Shown here piece after piece: positions 51,046 through 60,290 of a DNA stretch of 64,000 nucleotides. A program made the position numbers and the translations under genes. Source of the stretch: Glaciibacter superstes DSM 21135 (GTDB lineage Bacteria; Actinomycetota; Actinomycetes; Actinomycetales; Microbacteriaceae). Below the pieces are notes generated by a model that was given only the letters and a program-made list of their open reading frames with translations, did no database searches and was not told where the DNA came from. The DNA lies in NCBI RefSeq assembly GCF_000421145.1, contig NZ_ATWH01000008.1, forward strand, positions 183,099 to 247,098. Reading direction: 5' to 3'. How positions within the stretch are numbered: position 1 is the first letter of the stretch; the number at the start of each line of letters is the position of its first letter.

Positions 51046-52005
51046 ATGCTTCAGAGATTGAGTTTCATTCCGGGCCGGCTCCTTCAGGCTGTCCCCGTCG
51101 TGTTCGGCGTCACGCTTGTCGTCTTCTTCATGGCGCACTTGCTGCCTGGCGATCCGGCCACCGCAATTCTCGGCGACAAGGCGACTCCAGCAAGCCTCGA
51201 GGCGTTGCGGGTACAACTCGGACTCGACCAGCCGATCTGGGCGCAGTACGGACTCTTCCTGGCGAATTTGTTCCAGGGCAATCTGGGCATCAGCTTCAGC
51301 TTTCAACGCCCGGTTGCAGAACTCGTGTTCCAGGCGATCCCGGTCACGATGTCGCTCGTGTTGTTCTCGATGGTGCTCGCGCTGGCGATCAGCATCCCGC
51401 TGGCAGCGATTGCTGCAAGTGGTCCGAACAAGCCTCGGGATCTCCTGGTGCGTTTCTTCACGCTGATCGGGCAGGGAATGCCGCAGTTCTGGGTGGGAAT
51501 CATGCTCATCCTGCTCTTCGCGGTGAATCTTCGGTTCTTTCCCGTCGGCGGTTTCGGCAATTCGCCGCTCGACAACCTCTATTACCTGTTCCTCCCCGCG
51601 TTGACACTGGCGATCTCCATCTCGCCGGTATTCATCCGCAGCCTTCGCTCGTCGACGATCAGCGTGCTCGGGTCTGACTACGTCGCCACTGCCCGATCCA
51701 AGGGCGCTGCCGGTGCGCCGTTGTTCCGCCAGCATGTGTTGCGAAACGCGGCGATCCCTACTGTGTCGATCATCGGGATCACACTCGGCTATCTCGTTGG
51801 CGGCTCCATCGTCATCGAAAAGGTGTTCGCGATCCCCGGGCTCGGCTCGCTCATGCTGAACGCCATCTACAACCGTGACTTTCCCACCATTCAGGCCGTC
51901 ACCTTGTTCGTCGGACTGTTTGTGGTCATCGTCGGGATTCTCACCGATATCGCGTACACGGCGCTGGACCCGCGCGTCAATCTGACAGGTAAGGCACGAG
52001 CATGA
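51046..52005 (+). CDS. dppB: Peptide ABC transporter permease (DppB-type)
   Basis: A 319-aa permease with six helices. FLMAHLLPGDPATAILGDKA-like N-terminal region (VFFMAHLLPGDPA) is the DppB/OppB signature. The EAA-type loop is GSDYVATARSKGAAGAPLFR followed by QHVLRNAAIPTVSIIG. The ATG has GAGGAGAC upstream. It is 102 nt from the binding-protein stop and its own stop overlaps DppC by 4 nt. Confidence 0.93.
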   Translation: MLQRLSFIPGRLLQAVPVVFGVTLVVFFMAHLLPGDPATAILGDKATPASLEALRVQLGLDQPIWAQYGLFLANLFQGNLGISFSFQRPVAELVFQAIPVTMSLVLFSMVLALAISIPLAAIAASGPNKPRDLLVRFFTLIGQGMPQFWVGIMLILLFAVNLRFFPVGGFGNSPLDNLYYLFLPALTLAISISPVFIRSLRSSTISVLGSDYVATARSKGAAGAPLFRQHVLRNAAIPTVSIIGITLGYLVGGSIVIEKVFAIPGLGSLMLNAIYNRDFPTIQAVTLFVGLFVVIVGILTDIAYTALDPRVNLTGKARA

Positions 52006-52889
52006 GTAGTCCAACGTTCCTGCTCGTCGGCTTCCAGGCCAGGCGTCGTGCCAAGGCACGCTCTCGTTCACTCAAGCCCTGGTACCGCAACACCCCCCTC
52101 GTCGCCGGCATGATCGTAGTCGGACTGCTCATCCTGCTCGCGATCTTCGCCCCTCTGATCGCGCCATACGATCCAATCGCACAGGATTTGGGGGCCACCC
52201 TTCAAGGGCCAAGCGCCGCGCATTGGCTCGGCACAGACAAGTTCGGTCGAGATGTGCTTTCACGTCTCATCTGGGGCGCCCAGGTCGACTTGCGGGTCGG
52301 GTTCCTCGCCGTGCTGATCCCGTTCGTTTTCGGATCGATCCTCGGTGCTTTTGCCGGCTACTTCGGCGGCTGGTTTGACGCGATCGTCATGCGCATCGTC
52401 GACGTGTTCTTCGCCTTCCCCTTCCTCGTCATGGTCATCGTTCTCGTTTTCATCCTCGGCTCTGGGGAGACCAGCATCTACCTGGCGATCGCCGCCGTTT
52501 CGTGGGTCTCCTACGTCAAGATCGTGCGCGGAGAGGTGATCTCGGCCAAAGAGCAGGATTATGTCGTTGGAGCACGGCTGGGCGGAATGTCGAATGCCCG
52601 CGTGCTCTTTCGTCACATCGGCCCGAACGTCTTCTCGCAGGCCATCATCTATGCCATGAGCGACATCGTGATGAACATCATGGGCATCGTCACGCTCGGC
52701 TACCTCGGCCTCGGTATCGCACCTCCCACCGCGGAGTGGGGAAGCATGATCCTCGAAGGCCAGGAGTTCATCACGACCCATTGGCTGCAGGCCACCGTTC
52801 CGGGCCTCATGGTCGTCATCACCAGCCTGGGTGTCTCCTGGCTCGGTGATGGTCTGTCCGATCTCCTCAGCCCCGAAAGACGCAAGTGA
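52002..52889 (+). CDS. dppC: Peptide ABC transporter permease (DppC-type)
   Basis: A 295-aa permease. A basic N-terminus (ARRRAKARSRSLKPWYRN) precedes TM1. GPSAAHWLGTDKFGRDVLSR is the OppC_N signature, and EQDYVVGARLGGMSNARVLF with RHIGPNVFSQAI forms the EAA loop. It pairs with DppB. Start and stop both overlap neighbours by 4 nt (ATGA, GTGA). Confidence 0.93.
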   Translation: MSSPTFLLVGFQARRRAKARSRSLKPWYRNTPLVAGMIVVGLLILLAIFAPLIAPYDPIAQDLGATLQGPSAAHWLGTDKFGRDVLSRLIWGAQVDLRVGFLAVLIPFVFGSILGAFAGYFGGWFDAIVMRIVDVFFAFPFLVMVIVLVFILGSGETSIYLAIAAVSWVSYVKIVRGEVISAKEQDYVVGARLGGMSNARVLFRHIGPNVFSQAIIYAMSDIVMNIMGIVTLGYLGLGIAPPTAEWGSMILEGQEFITTHWLQATVPGLMVVITSLGVSWLGDGLSDLLSPERRK

Positions 52890-54007
52890 CAGAGACGAAA
52901 GTGAACAGAGAGGCGAAAGCGAAAATGCCCGGTACACACGGTTTAACAGAAACGGATGTCGCGACCTCGCCAGAAGCGTCGCCTGAAGCGACCCAGCCCA
53001 TACTCAGCATTACCGATCTCACCCTGGGTGTGAAGCGAGGGAATTCGACAACGTCGATCGTGGACGGCGTCTCATTCGACGTGGCGCCGGGAGACCGCTT
53101 CGGCCTGGTCGGAGAGTCCGGCTCCGGCAAGTCCATGACCCTGCGTGCCATCGCCGGCCTGCTTCCCGGCGGCGTCGAGGTACTCTCCGGCCACGCCTAT
53201 TTCAGAGGCGTGGATCTGTTCAGTCTCAGCGCCGAAGACCGGCGAGCCTTGATGGGGCCCCAGATCGCGATGGTCTTTCAAGAACCGATGACGGCTTTGA
53301 ACCCGGTCATGCGTGTCGGCGAGCAGATAGCGGAGGGTTCCAGGCGACACCTCGGTCTTTCGCGCAAGGCAGCGATGGGGCTCGCCGTCGACATGATGGC
53401 CAAGACAGGAATCCCAGACCCGATTCGACGCGCACGCGCATACCCGCACGAGCTGTCCGGCGGCCTGCGCCAACGGATCATGATTGCCATGGCGCTCTCG
53501 TGTCGCCCAAAACTCCTGCTCTGTGATGAGCCAATGACCGCGCTCGACGTCACGGTGCAACACCAGGTGCTCAACCTGCTGGAGGAGCTCTGCGACGACT
53601 TCGACGCATCGCTCCTGTTCGTCACCCACGACCTCGCTGTGGTAAATCAGACCTGCAGCGAGCTGGCCGTCATGTATTCGGGCCGCATCGTCGAATTCGG
53701 AACGGTGGCCAGCGTTCTCCAGAACCCCCGGCATCCGTACACAAAGGGACTCCTCGACTCGGCACCCGACTTCGATCAGCCAGACCGCGCGCTCATACCG
53801 ATTCCCGGGTTTCCGCCACACCTTGCAGACAAGACTCCCGGATGCTCGTTTGCGCCGCGTTGTTCATTCGCGACGGAGGCGTGTCTTACCGGTACGCCGC
53901 CGTTGACCACCGTGCGGCCAACCACCATGCAGCCAACCACTGTGCAGCCAGGCGCAGGAGTCGCCTGCTATCGATCAGACGAGATCGCCGAAGGGGTACT
54001 GGCATGA
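52886..54007 (+). CDS. dppD: Peptide ABC transporter ATP-binding protein (DppD-type)
   Basis: A 373-aa ATPase. GTG start, then about 40 non-conserved residues. Walker A is GLVGESGSGKSMTLRAIAGL, the signature HELSGGLRQRIMIAMALSC, Walker B LLLCDEPMTALDVTVQ and the H-loop LLFVTHDLAV. The C-terminal oligopeptide-transporter extension has Cys residues (GCSFAPRCSFATEAC) typical of DppD/OppD, with a short RPTTMQPTTVQP repeat inserted before the end. It forms a heterodimer with DppF. Confidence 0.93.
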   Translation: MTETKVNREAKAKMPGTHGLTETDVATSPEASPEATQPILSITDLTLGVKRGNSTTSIVDGVSFDVAPGDRFGLVGESGSGKSMTLRAIAGLLPGGVEVLSGHAYFRGVDLFSLSAEDRRALMGPQIAMVFQEPMTALNPVMRVGEQIAEGSRRHLGLSRKAAMGLAVDMMAKTGIPDPIRRARAYPHELSGGLRQRIMIAMALSCRPKLLLCDEPMTALDVTVQHQVLNLLEELCDDFDASLLFVTHDLAVVNQTCSELAVMYSGRIVEFGTVASVLQNPRHPYTKGLLDSAPDFDQPDRALIPIPGFPPHLADKTPGCSFAPRCSFATEACLTGTPPLTTVRPTTMQPTTVQPGAGVACYRSDEIAEGVLA

Positions 54008-55095
54008 ATGAGCAGAGCGTGCTTCGTGTCAGCAACGTCACGAAAACGTACAGCTTCCGGACGCCACTGCTCGAGCGGCTGGCGACGAAAGGCACCAAGA
54101 GTACTGCGTTGACCGCTCTCGACGGCATCAATCTGGAGCTTCGGAAGGGTGAGATCCTCGCGCTCGTTGGTGAGTCGGGATCCGGCAAATCCACTCTCGC
54201 AAAGATTCTCGTTGGCAGCATTGCTGCCAGCAGCGGCGAGATCACGCACAACGGTTCAGCGATGCCGGCTCACCGCACCAAAGATCTGACCCGCAGCATC
54301 CAGATGGTCTTCCAAGATCCGTATTCTTCGCTGAATCCTCGAATCAGTGTCGGTTCGATGCTCGCTGAGCTTCTCCTGCTGCACAAGATCGTTCCTCGGC
54401 GCGAGGTGCGTCAGGAGAGCATCCGGTTGCTTAACCGAGTCGGCATGGACGAAGACGCGCTCGATGCCTATCCGAGCCAGTTCTCGGGTGGGCAGCGCCA
54501 GCGAATCGCCATCGCTCGTGCCCTGGCGGTGCGACCGGATGTTCTTATTGCCGACGAGCCGGTCTCTGCACTCGACGTCTCGGTGCAGGCAACCATTCTC
54601 GACCTCTTCGCGTCGCTGCGCGATGAACTCGGCCTCACGATCCTCTTCGTTGCCCACAACCTCGCGGTGGTGCAGCATCTGAGTCAGCGTGTCGCGGTGA
54701 TGTACCTCGGGCGCATCGTGGAGGTTGCCGAGACCGCAGAACTCTTCGCCAACCCACGTCACCCGTACACGCGAGCGCTGATTGCATCGATACCCCGCAT
54801 GACTGCGGGGAGTGTCAGCACCGAGTTGATCCTCAGCGGCGAGCCACCCAGCCCGTTCGAAATTCCCAACGGATGCCGCTTTCACCCGCGGTGCCCGTTC
54901 GCCACCATCGCCTGCACGGAAAACGATCCGGCGCTCCTGCCGTTGGCCCGGCGGGGCGGCGATGCCGACCTGCCATACCACGCGAGTGCGTGTCTGTTGG
55001 CCGATGCACTTCCGCAATCCACCTCGTCGCCGGCACGGACAGGCGCCAGTGCTCACCCATCACAATCTCACGGCAACTCACAGGAGGCATTATGA
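54004..55095 (+). CDS. dppF: Peptide ABC transporter ATP-binding protein (DppF-type)
   Basis: A 363-aa ATPase. Walker A is ALVGESGSGKSTLAKILVG, the Q-loop VFQDPYSSLNPRISVG, the signature SQFSGGQRQRIAIARALAV, Walker B VLIADEPVSALDVSVQ and the H-loop LFVAHNLAV. The C-terminal extension ends with the Cys motif CRFHPRCPFATIAC. ATG 54004 overlaps dppD by 4 nt and the stop overlaps the DppA-type peptidase gene by 4 nt. Confidence 0.93.
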   Translation: MNEQSVLRVSNVTKTYSFRTPLLERLATKGTKSTALTALDGINLELRKGEILALVGESGSGKSTLAKILVGSIAASSGEITHNGSAMPAHRTKDLTRSIQMVFQDPYSSLNPRISVGSMLAELLLLHKIVPRREVRQESIRLLNRVGMDEDALDAYPSQFSGGQRQRIAIARALAVRPDVLIADEPVSALDVSVQATILDLFASLRDELGLTILFVAHNLAVVQHLSQRVAVMYLGRIVEVAETAELFANPRHPYTRALIASIPRMTAGSVSTELILSGEPPSPFEIPNGCRFHPRCPFATIACTENDPALLPLARRGGDADLPYHASACLLADALPQSTSSPARTGASAHPSQSHGNSQEAL

Positions 55096-55934
55096 AGGTC
55101 TGGATCTCATTCGACATGGAAGGTGTCGCCGGAATCGTCGACTGGGAACAATGCACTCCCGGCAGCGGCGAGCCATACAATCTCGGCCGCGCGTTGCTGC
55201 AAGACGAGGTTAATGCGGCAATCGATGGTGCAATCGCCGGTGGCGCAACGGAGATTGTCCTCAATGATTCCCACAGCACGATGAGCAATTTGGATCCTCG
55301 TCGTATTGCGGGGGGAGCTCAATACATTTCGGGCCGCCTGAAGCCGCTTCATATGATGCAGGGGCTCGATGACAGCTTTGACGCGATCTTCTTCGTGGCT
55401 TACCACGGCGCGATCTCCGGTCGACCATCGGCGCTGAGCCACAGCTACAATCCTGAACTGTTCTCTGCAGCTCGAATCAACGGTGAGTATGTCGGAGAGA
55501 GTGGCATCAATGCGCTCGTCGCCCAGCACTACGGGGTACCGATCGCTTTGGTGACCGGCGACGCGATCACGCACGACGACACCCGTCCGTTCGCCGCCGG
55601 CGCGGTGAACGTCGTGACGAAAGAGTCGATCACGCGGTTCAGCGCGAAGAACCTGCATCCGACAACGTCGTGCCGATTGATTCGTGAGGGCGCGGAGAGG
55701 GCGTTGAAAAAAGTTGCCGGCGGCGACATGCCGACGCCAGGGATCGAGCTTCCGGCTCGACTGGATCTGGAGATGCAGACCAGTGACATGGCGGAGCTTG
55801 CGACCTGGGCTAAGGGAACGACGCGAACGGGTGACCGCACCGTTCGTGTCGAGAGCGGCAGCGACAACCTGTTGGCGATATTCGAGTCGTTCATGGCGAT
55901 CAACTACCTCGCCCGCGCCGCTGGGGGCCGCTGA
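55092..55934 (+). CDS. M55 family D-aminopeptidase (DppA-type)
   Basis: A 280-aa zinc peptidase of family M55. B. subtilis DppA removes N-terminal D-residues such as D-Ala. Metal and catalytic residues are visible: ISFDMEGVAG (Asp8, Glu10), VLNDSHSTMSNLDP (His61), FVAYHGAISG (His105), EYVGESGIN (Glu136), and His117 in ALSHSYN as the counterpart of the catalytic His. Its ATG overlaps dppF, linking import and D-peptide cleavage. With the DauR-type regulator and MalY enzyme it suggests use of D-amino-acid peptides, for example wall fragments. Confidence 0.92.
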   Translation: MKVWISFDMEGVAGIVDWEQCTPGSGEPYNLGRALLQDEVNAAIDGAIAGGATEIVLNDSHSTMSNLDPRRIAGGAQYISGRLKPLHMMQGLDDSFDAIFFVAYHGAISGRPSALSHSYNPELFSAARINGEYVGESGINALVAQHYGVPIALVTGDAITHDDTRPFAAGAVNVVTKESITRFSAKNLHPTTSCRLIREGAERALKKVAGGDMPTPGIELPARLDLEMQTSDMAELATWAKGTTRTGDRTVRVESGSDNLLAIFESFMAINYLARAAGGR

Positions 55935-55949
55935 CCCGCGTCTCACGGC

Positions 55950-56711
55950 TCAGCCAAGACCTGCGATCCGGTTCAGCGACGCGCGCAGCAAAAGATCTGC
56001 CGGATCTTCTTTGACTTCATGGTTCTGGTAGAAACTGTCGAACCAGGAGCTGACTTCCGCTTCCGGTAGTCCGACCTCGTTCCAGTCGACTCCGGCGTGC
56101 GCGGCGGAGACCGGCTTGCCGGTCTCCGGATCACGCCAGGCTCTGACTAACTCGCGGTCTGCCTCAGCGTCTGTGGGGTTCCACAACAGAACGATGGGGT
56201 TGTTCAGCTCGTCCAGGTGCGCGTGGTCAATGTGGCCGGAACCGAGCCAAGGGAGCATCAAAAGGTCGCCCTCGACATGCACCTCAACGATCTCCAGTGG
56301 CTTCGGCTCATGATTGCGGGTAAAGACCGGAAGACCGCTGTCGCACCAGTCGGCGGCCTCCTCGACGTCGGTGATGAGGTCCGCGAGCAGCGTCATCACG
56401 TGTGCGACGTACCGGAGCGTCCATTCGATGAGGGCTTCCGTGTCATTCGCCGGCCATGGACTGGTGTCACCGACCGCATCGCGGGCGTCGTGGAAATGGT
56501 ATTCCAGGTGGTCTTCGCCGACTTCAACGTGAAGTTTCCCGTTCGGGTATTCGATGTAGAAGGCAGCGATGCCCTCCTCCTCGTCCAATTCCAGGTCAAG
56601 GTCGGGATGCGCCAGGCTCTCCGGCAACGGTGGCGCCTCGAGAGGCAGCTTTCCCAGGTCGAGGACGGCGCGGAACGTCGAGGATGGCAGGCGGAGTGTG
56701 GGGTCGGTCAT
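55950..56711 (-). CDS. Uncharacterised acidic protein
   Basis: A 253-aa soluble, acidic protein with no recognised domain. Notable stretches are PDLDLELDEEEGIAAFYIEY, DHLEYHFHDARDAVGD, VMTLLADLITDVEEAADW and GHIDHAHLDELNNPIVLLWN. Several His/Asp/Glu clusters (HIDHAHLDE, YHFHD) could bind metal. ATG 56711 is favoured; another Met eleven codons upstream is possible. It is convergent with the peptide operon, 15 nt away. Confidence 0.65.
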   Translation of the reverse strand: MTDPTLRLPSSTFRAVLDLGKLPLEAPPLPESLAHPDLDLELDEEEGIAAFYIEYPNGKLHVEVGEDHLEYHFHDARDAVGDTSPWPANDTEALIEWTLRYVAHVMTLLADLITDVEEAADWCDSGLPVFTRNHEPKPLEIVEVHVEGDLLMLPWLGSGHIDHAHLDELNNPIVLLWNPTDAEADRELVRAWRDPETGKPVSAAHAGVDWNEVGLPEAEVSSWFDSFYQNHEVKEDPADLLLRASLNRIAGLG

Positions 56712-56773
56712 CACTTCGAGGTTACCGCTCCCAGCCGAGCTCATCGTATTCGTTCGTTACATCGCACGCGGTG

Positions 56774-57355
56774 GTGTTAACAGGTGAACGCCGAACCGCC
56801 CGTTTCTGCTCTCAATCCACGTCGCACGGAGCACATTCGGGCCGTTCGACGCCGGCGCCGAGGCTGATCCAACCCGATCGGTGCTCTTGGTTGGACGCTA
56901 TTCCAAACTCGTCCCGCCCGCTGAAAACCCTGATTTCTAGGGCGAAAGCGGGGATCGGAGTCGGTCTGCGAGAGGGTGATTTTGCCCCGATTGAGGACTC
57001 TCGGGGCCCTGTTGCTGCGGCGGTTGGGATACGTCCAACCTCGTACACCCCTGAATTGCTCGCACAACTGCGGGCGGACTACGACGCTGGCAAGCCCGCC
57101 CGGACCATCGCCGAGGAGTACAAGGTGGACCGAGCCACGATGATGCGACACCTACGGAAAGCCGGCGTCGCAATCCGGAGGCAGGGACTCACTGACGCGC
57201 AGGCGGCGCAAGCTGCCGTGATGTATCGATCGGGCATGACGCAAACGCAGGTCGCGGCGAAGTTTGGGGTATCTCAGAAGACCGCGGGGCGATACCTGCA
57301 TCTGCTCGGCGTTCGGATGCGGTCGCCACTCATACCCTCGACTCCTTCGCTATAG
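56774..57355 (+). CDS. Double helix-turn-helix DNA-binding protein, start uncertain
   Basis: The C-terminal ~105 residues hold two helix-turn-helix units: LRADYDAGKPARTIAEEYKV then DRATMMRHLRKAGVAIR, and VMYRSGMTQTQVAAKFGVSQ then KTAGRYLHLLGVRM. They resemble the resolvase/Hin-type and MarR-like HTH in proteins around integrated elements. The upstream part (DAIPNSSRPLKTLISRAKAG) seems coding, but the start cannot be fixed: GTG 56774 and TTG 56891 are options and neither has a good ribosome site. It may be a 5'-truncated gene at the edge of the accessory region. Confidence 0.5.
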   Translation: MLTGERRTARFCSQSTSHGAHSGRSTPAPRLIQPDRCSWLDAIPNSSRPLKTLISRAKAGIGVGLREGDFAPIEDSRGPVAAAVGIRPTSYTPELLAQLRADYDAGKPARTIAEEYKVDRATMMRHLRKAGVAIRRQGLTDAQAAQAAVMYRSGMTQTQVAAKFGVSQKTAGRYLHLLGVRMRSPLIPSTPSL

Positions 57356-57716
57356 CGAGGCAGACGAGCACAGGCTCGATCTTCGATCGCGGTCCAAAGG
57401 CACGCTCCAAACTAGGCCCGGACCACATGACAACGAGGTAGTCGCGCAGATGCGAGGGGTCAATAGCCACACCGTGTGCACCTCTGTGAGCAGGGCGCGT
57501 TGCGGGCGCAGGCAGGGTCGTATTCGCTGCAATCCCATCCACATTTTCTACCCGCTATATAGCATCTGGCCAGGCAGTTCCTTCCGCCCTGGAATCGCTA
57601 CATGGATCCCACGTGAACAACTGCGTGATCGTCCCGTTGGCCGCCTCTTGCCAGGAGATCGACGGAGAGTGGGGCTTGCGGTCGGGCCGTGAGCTAGGCG
57701 TGCATGCCCGGCCAGA
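57356..57716. other. Gene-poor spacer holding repeat copy A
   Basis: A 361-nt gap. Short frames on both strands have no recognisable domain or good start. The only structure seen is the repeat near 57517-57605 that also occurs beyond the other end of the ATPase gene. It could contain a terminator region for the ATPase transcript. Confidence 0.5.
57517..57605 (+). repeat. Direct repeat flanking AAA ATPase gene, copy A
   Basis: GTCGTATTCGCTGCAATCCC starts a segment matching 60787-60877 in the same orientation. The first 31-32 nt agree at 27 positions (common part GCTGCAATCCC..CC.ACATTTT). Weaker similarity continues through CAGG.AGTTC to about 57605. It lies 112 nt from the ATPase stop. On the minus strand both copies encode a similar peptide end (ELPGQ / ELPDQ), so they may be copies of a gene 3' end or of an attachment site. 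Confidence 0.6.
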
Positions 57717-60290
57717 TCAACTGCTGTACTTCTTGACTCGGCCATGCCAAGTTTTGAGCCACGCGACCTCCCGTTGAACCTCCTCCACGGTTGGTGGCAC
57801 GTAGTTTTCTTCGGGGGCATTGTCGTGTCGCTCGGCCCAGCTCGACGTTTTCGCGTACGCGGCCTGATACTCATCGTGGTCGTGTTGGGTGAACTTCGGC
57901 AGGATCTTGAGCATGGTGGGACGTACCTCGTTCGTGCCACGGTCAACCAGTTCGTTGACGATGTGGAGATTGACAGCACGCTCGAGAGTCTCCGAGAGCC
58001 GGCCAGCCACGTGCCCCATTCGTTCGGCGTACTGGTCGTCGGTCAGCTGCGCCCGCTCCCTACCCAATTGCATCAAATCGGTCTCCAGCCCGTTGATGCG
58101 CTGCGGGATATCGCGAGCCGACCACGGAAGCTGGTCGGAGACAAGGCCGGGCTGGGTCCCGCCCACGCGCTGGATGGAACGCCGCTCGACAGCCACCGAT
58201 TTCCTCTTCGCCTCCTGATTCAGCGCATGCACAAATGTGATCTCGTGGGTGAACACGATGACTTGTCGTTGACTCGACAGTTCAACGAGCCGCTGAGCTA
58301 CCTTCGATCGCCGCCCGGCATCCAGCGAGGAGACCGGATCGTCAAAAATAACACTCGAGAGGGACGCGTCAAGCTCGACCTCTGTAAGGAACCCGGCCAG
58401 ACCGAGGGCAGTCTGCTCGCCTTCGCTGAGAACCTCGTCGATGTCTGCCCCGCGACGTGATCCCAGCAAGCTCGGCTGGTGTTCAAGCGCGGAGTCGCGT
58501 CCACGCCCGGTCCGATTGAGGGTCACACGCCGAAGTTCCAGTCGCTCCGTCTCGCGCGTGAAGCGATCCCGAACCTCTTGAGTCACGTAGGTTTCTGTCA
58601 GCTCGCCGCGCTTCGTCGTCACGGAGTTCGTGGCGGCCAATCGGCGTACGTCTTCGATCTTCTTTCGCTGAGCGAGCCGTGCGACCTCGGTCTCGATCGC
58701 ATCTCGTGCTTCGCTCAGCGTCTTCGCATCTTGGAGTTCAACTACCCGTTTGCTGACCGCGGCTAAGGTTTGTGTGAACGTGGACGCATCGATGCCGCCT
58801 GCTTGAGCTGCAAGGTCCTGCGTACGAGCAGCGGCAGAAGGGCTGACCATGTCTGCCAGGGGCTGAGGCTCCGTGCCGTCCGCCCCAGCAAGCCATGCGA
58901 TCGCAGCTACAGCCGTCTGCGCCGCGCTTTCCAGCCAAGCGAGTGCGGACTGAACATCCTCGCCGCCATCCTGCAATCGATTCACCGCCGTAGACACCGT
59001 GAGCGGCAACGTCTCCAGCTGAGCGAGGCGATCCCGCTTCTCGGCCAGCGCGACAACCGCAGCATCTGCGTCGCGAGATGTCGTGTCCGTGACGAACGCT
59101 TCGAATCGAGAGAGGCGGTCCGCTGCGTCCTCCGACAACGGCTGTTGACACAGTACACAGACCGCGCCGTCTCCCGTGAACGGATACTCATGCTCGTGGT
59201 AAGCGTTGGTCAGCGAGAACTTGCGGGCCGCTTCCCATAACGCGCGCCACGTCTCAGAGCCGACGCTGGTGAGCGGCTCCGAGTCGAACGTTTTCAACGA
59301 CGCGATACGGGCAGCCTCACGAAGCTCGTCTGCCTTCCGCCGCATCTCGTGCAGATCATGCAGCGGATCGGAGCCCAGAGCTGCCACGAGGGTCTTGGCG
59401 TGTGCGCCAACGGTAGCCCAGTCACGAGATAGGCCGGAGAGTCTTGCCTTCTCTCTGTTTGGGTCGCTGCCCTTGAGCCTTGTTTCCTCTGAAAGCTCCT
59501 TCGCGAGCTGTACGTCGTGGTCGCCGGTCAGAGTGGTCGCGGACGCGATCGTTTCACTGCTGGTTGTCCCCGAGATGCCGGACAAGAACCGCGAGGCCGA
59601 AGTCTCCGGATGGAGAACGGGCAATTGCGGTCGCCCCACCTGATTCGCACCGAGGCGTCGGGTCAACTCGGCGGCAACTGCCTCACAAGCGTCCGACAAC
59701 TGGTCGAGGATGGTGAGCGCGGATGGGCGGTAATTGACTTCTGACGCAGCCGTGACATAGGCGTCGCCGCAGCCCTCGTCGTAGAACCTAATCCTGGACA
59801 GATCGGTGCTTTGCGAGTCGCCCAAGTTCCAAGTGACCCGGTCGGCGCCGACGCGATAGTCGAGTTTCGCCGCCTGCGCGATCTCGCTCTCCGCGAAGAC
59901 GTCACCGAGAAGGTGGTCGGCCTTGACGCGAGCAGTGACGGCTTCTCGGATGAGTCGGGCGTAGCCAGACTTTCCGCTGGCGTTGTTGCCGAAGATGATC
60001 GTCATTCCCGCTTCGCCGAACGACAGTGTCTGACCCCCGATCAGTGCGTTAACGCCCTCTGTATCCGTTACCTGAATGAGCTTCACTTGATCGCCTGCTG
60101 CCGTTGAGCCGGGAACGTCCGCCGCGCTTATGTTGACGGCTGTCGGAGACGTCCCTGCGATCAGTTGGTCGGCGATAACAGCGACGTCCTCGACCGAGAG
60201 GACCTCATTGCGACAGAAGCGCGCGACCGCGTCCTTCTGCCAATCCGGACGAGTAGCGACCCAGTTCGCCAAGTCTTCGTTCAGCGTCAT
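57717..60290 (-). CDS. AAA_13/RloC-like ABC ATPase with zinc-hook Cys pair
   Basis: An 857-aa ATPase of the PrrC/RloC/Rad50-like (AAA_13) type. Walker A is IIFGNNASGKSGYARLI (101-109). A long helical middle carries CVLCQQP (Cys378, Cys381), the position of a Rad50-style zinc hook. The ABC signature is VLSEGEQTALGLAGF (621-626), Walker B SVIFDDPVSSLDAGR (646-657) and the H-loop VIVFTHEITF. RloC and PrrC cut tRNA anticodon loops in phage defence; the nuclease residues were not confidently identified here. It is bracketed by related direct repeats. Defence is an inference from family and setting. Confidence 0.85.
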   Translation of the reverse strand: MTLNEDLANWVATRPDWQKDAVARFCRNEVLSVEDVAVIADQLIAGTSPTAVNISAADVPGSTAAGDQVKLIQVTDTEGVNALIGGQTLSFGEAGMTIIFGNNASGKSGYARLIREAVTARVKADHLLGDVFAESEIAQAAKLDYRVGADRVTWNLGDSQSTDLSRIRFYDEGCGDAYVTAASEVNYRPSALTILDQLSDACEAVAAELTRRLGANQVGRPQLPVLHPETSASRFLSGISGTTSSETIASATTLTGDHDVQLAKELSEETRLKGSDPNREKARLSGLSRDWATVGAHAKTLVAALGSDPLHDLHEMRRKADELREAARIASLKTFDSEPLTSVGSETWRALWEAARKFSLTNAYHEHEYPFTGDGAVCVLCQQPLSEDAADRLSRFEAFVTDTTSRDADAAVVALAEKRDRLAQLETLPLTVSTAVNRLQDGGEDVQSALAWLESAAQTAVAAIAWLAGADGTEPQPLADMVSPSAAARTQDLAAQAGGIDASTFTQTLAAVSKRVVELQDAKTLSEARDAIETEVARLAQRKKIEDVRRLAATNSVTTKRGELTETYVTQEVRDRFTRETERLELRRVTLNRTGRGRDSALEHQPSLLGSRRGADIDEVLSEGEQTALGLAGFLTEVELDASLSSVIFDDPVSSLDAGRRSKVAQRLVELSSQRQVIVFTHEITFVHALNQEAKRKSVAVERRSIQRVGGTQPGLVSDQLPWSARDIPQRINGLETDLMQLGRERAQLTDDQYAERMGHVAGRLSETLERAVNLHIVNELVDRGTNEVRPTMLKILPKFTQHDHDEYQAAYAKTSSWAERHDNAPEENYVPPTVEEVQREVAWLKTWHGRVKKYSS

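Noticed and set aside
51019..52071. 350-codon minus-strand frame opposite dppB
   Set aside because: Mirror frame with His/Asp/Glu/Arg-rich sequence typical of antisense of membrane protein genes.
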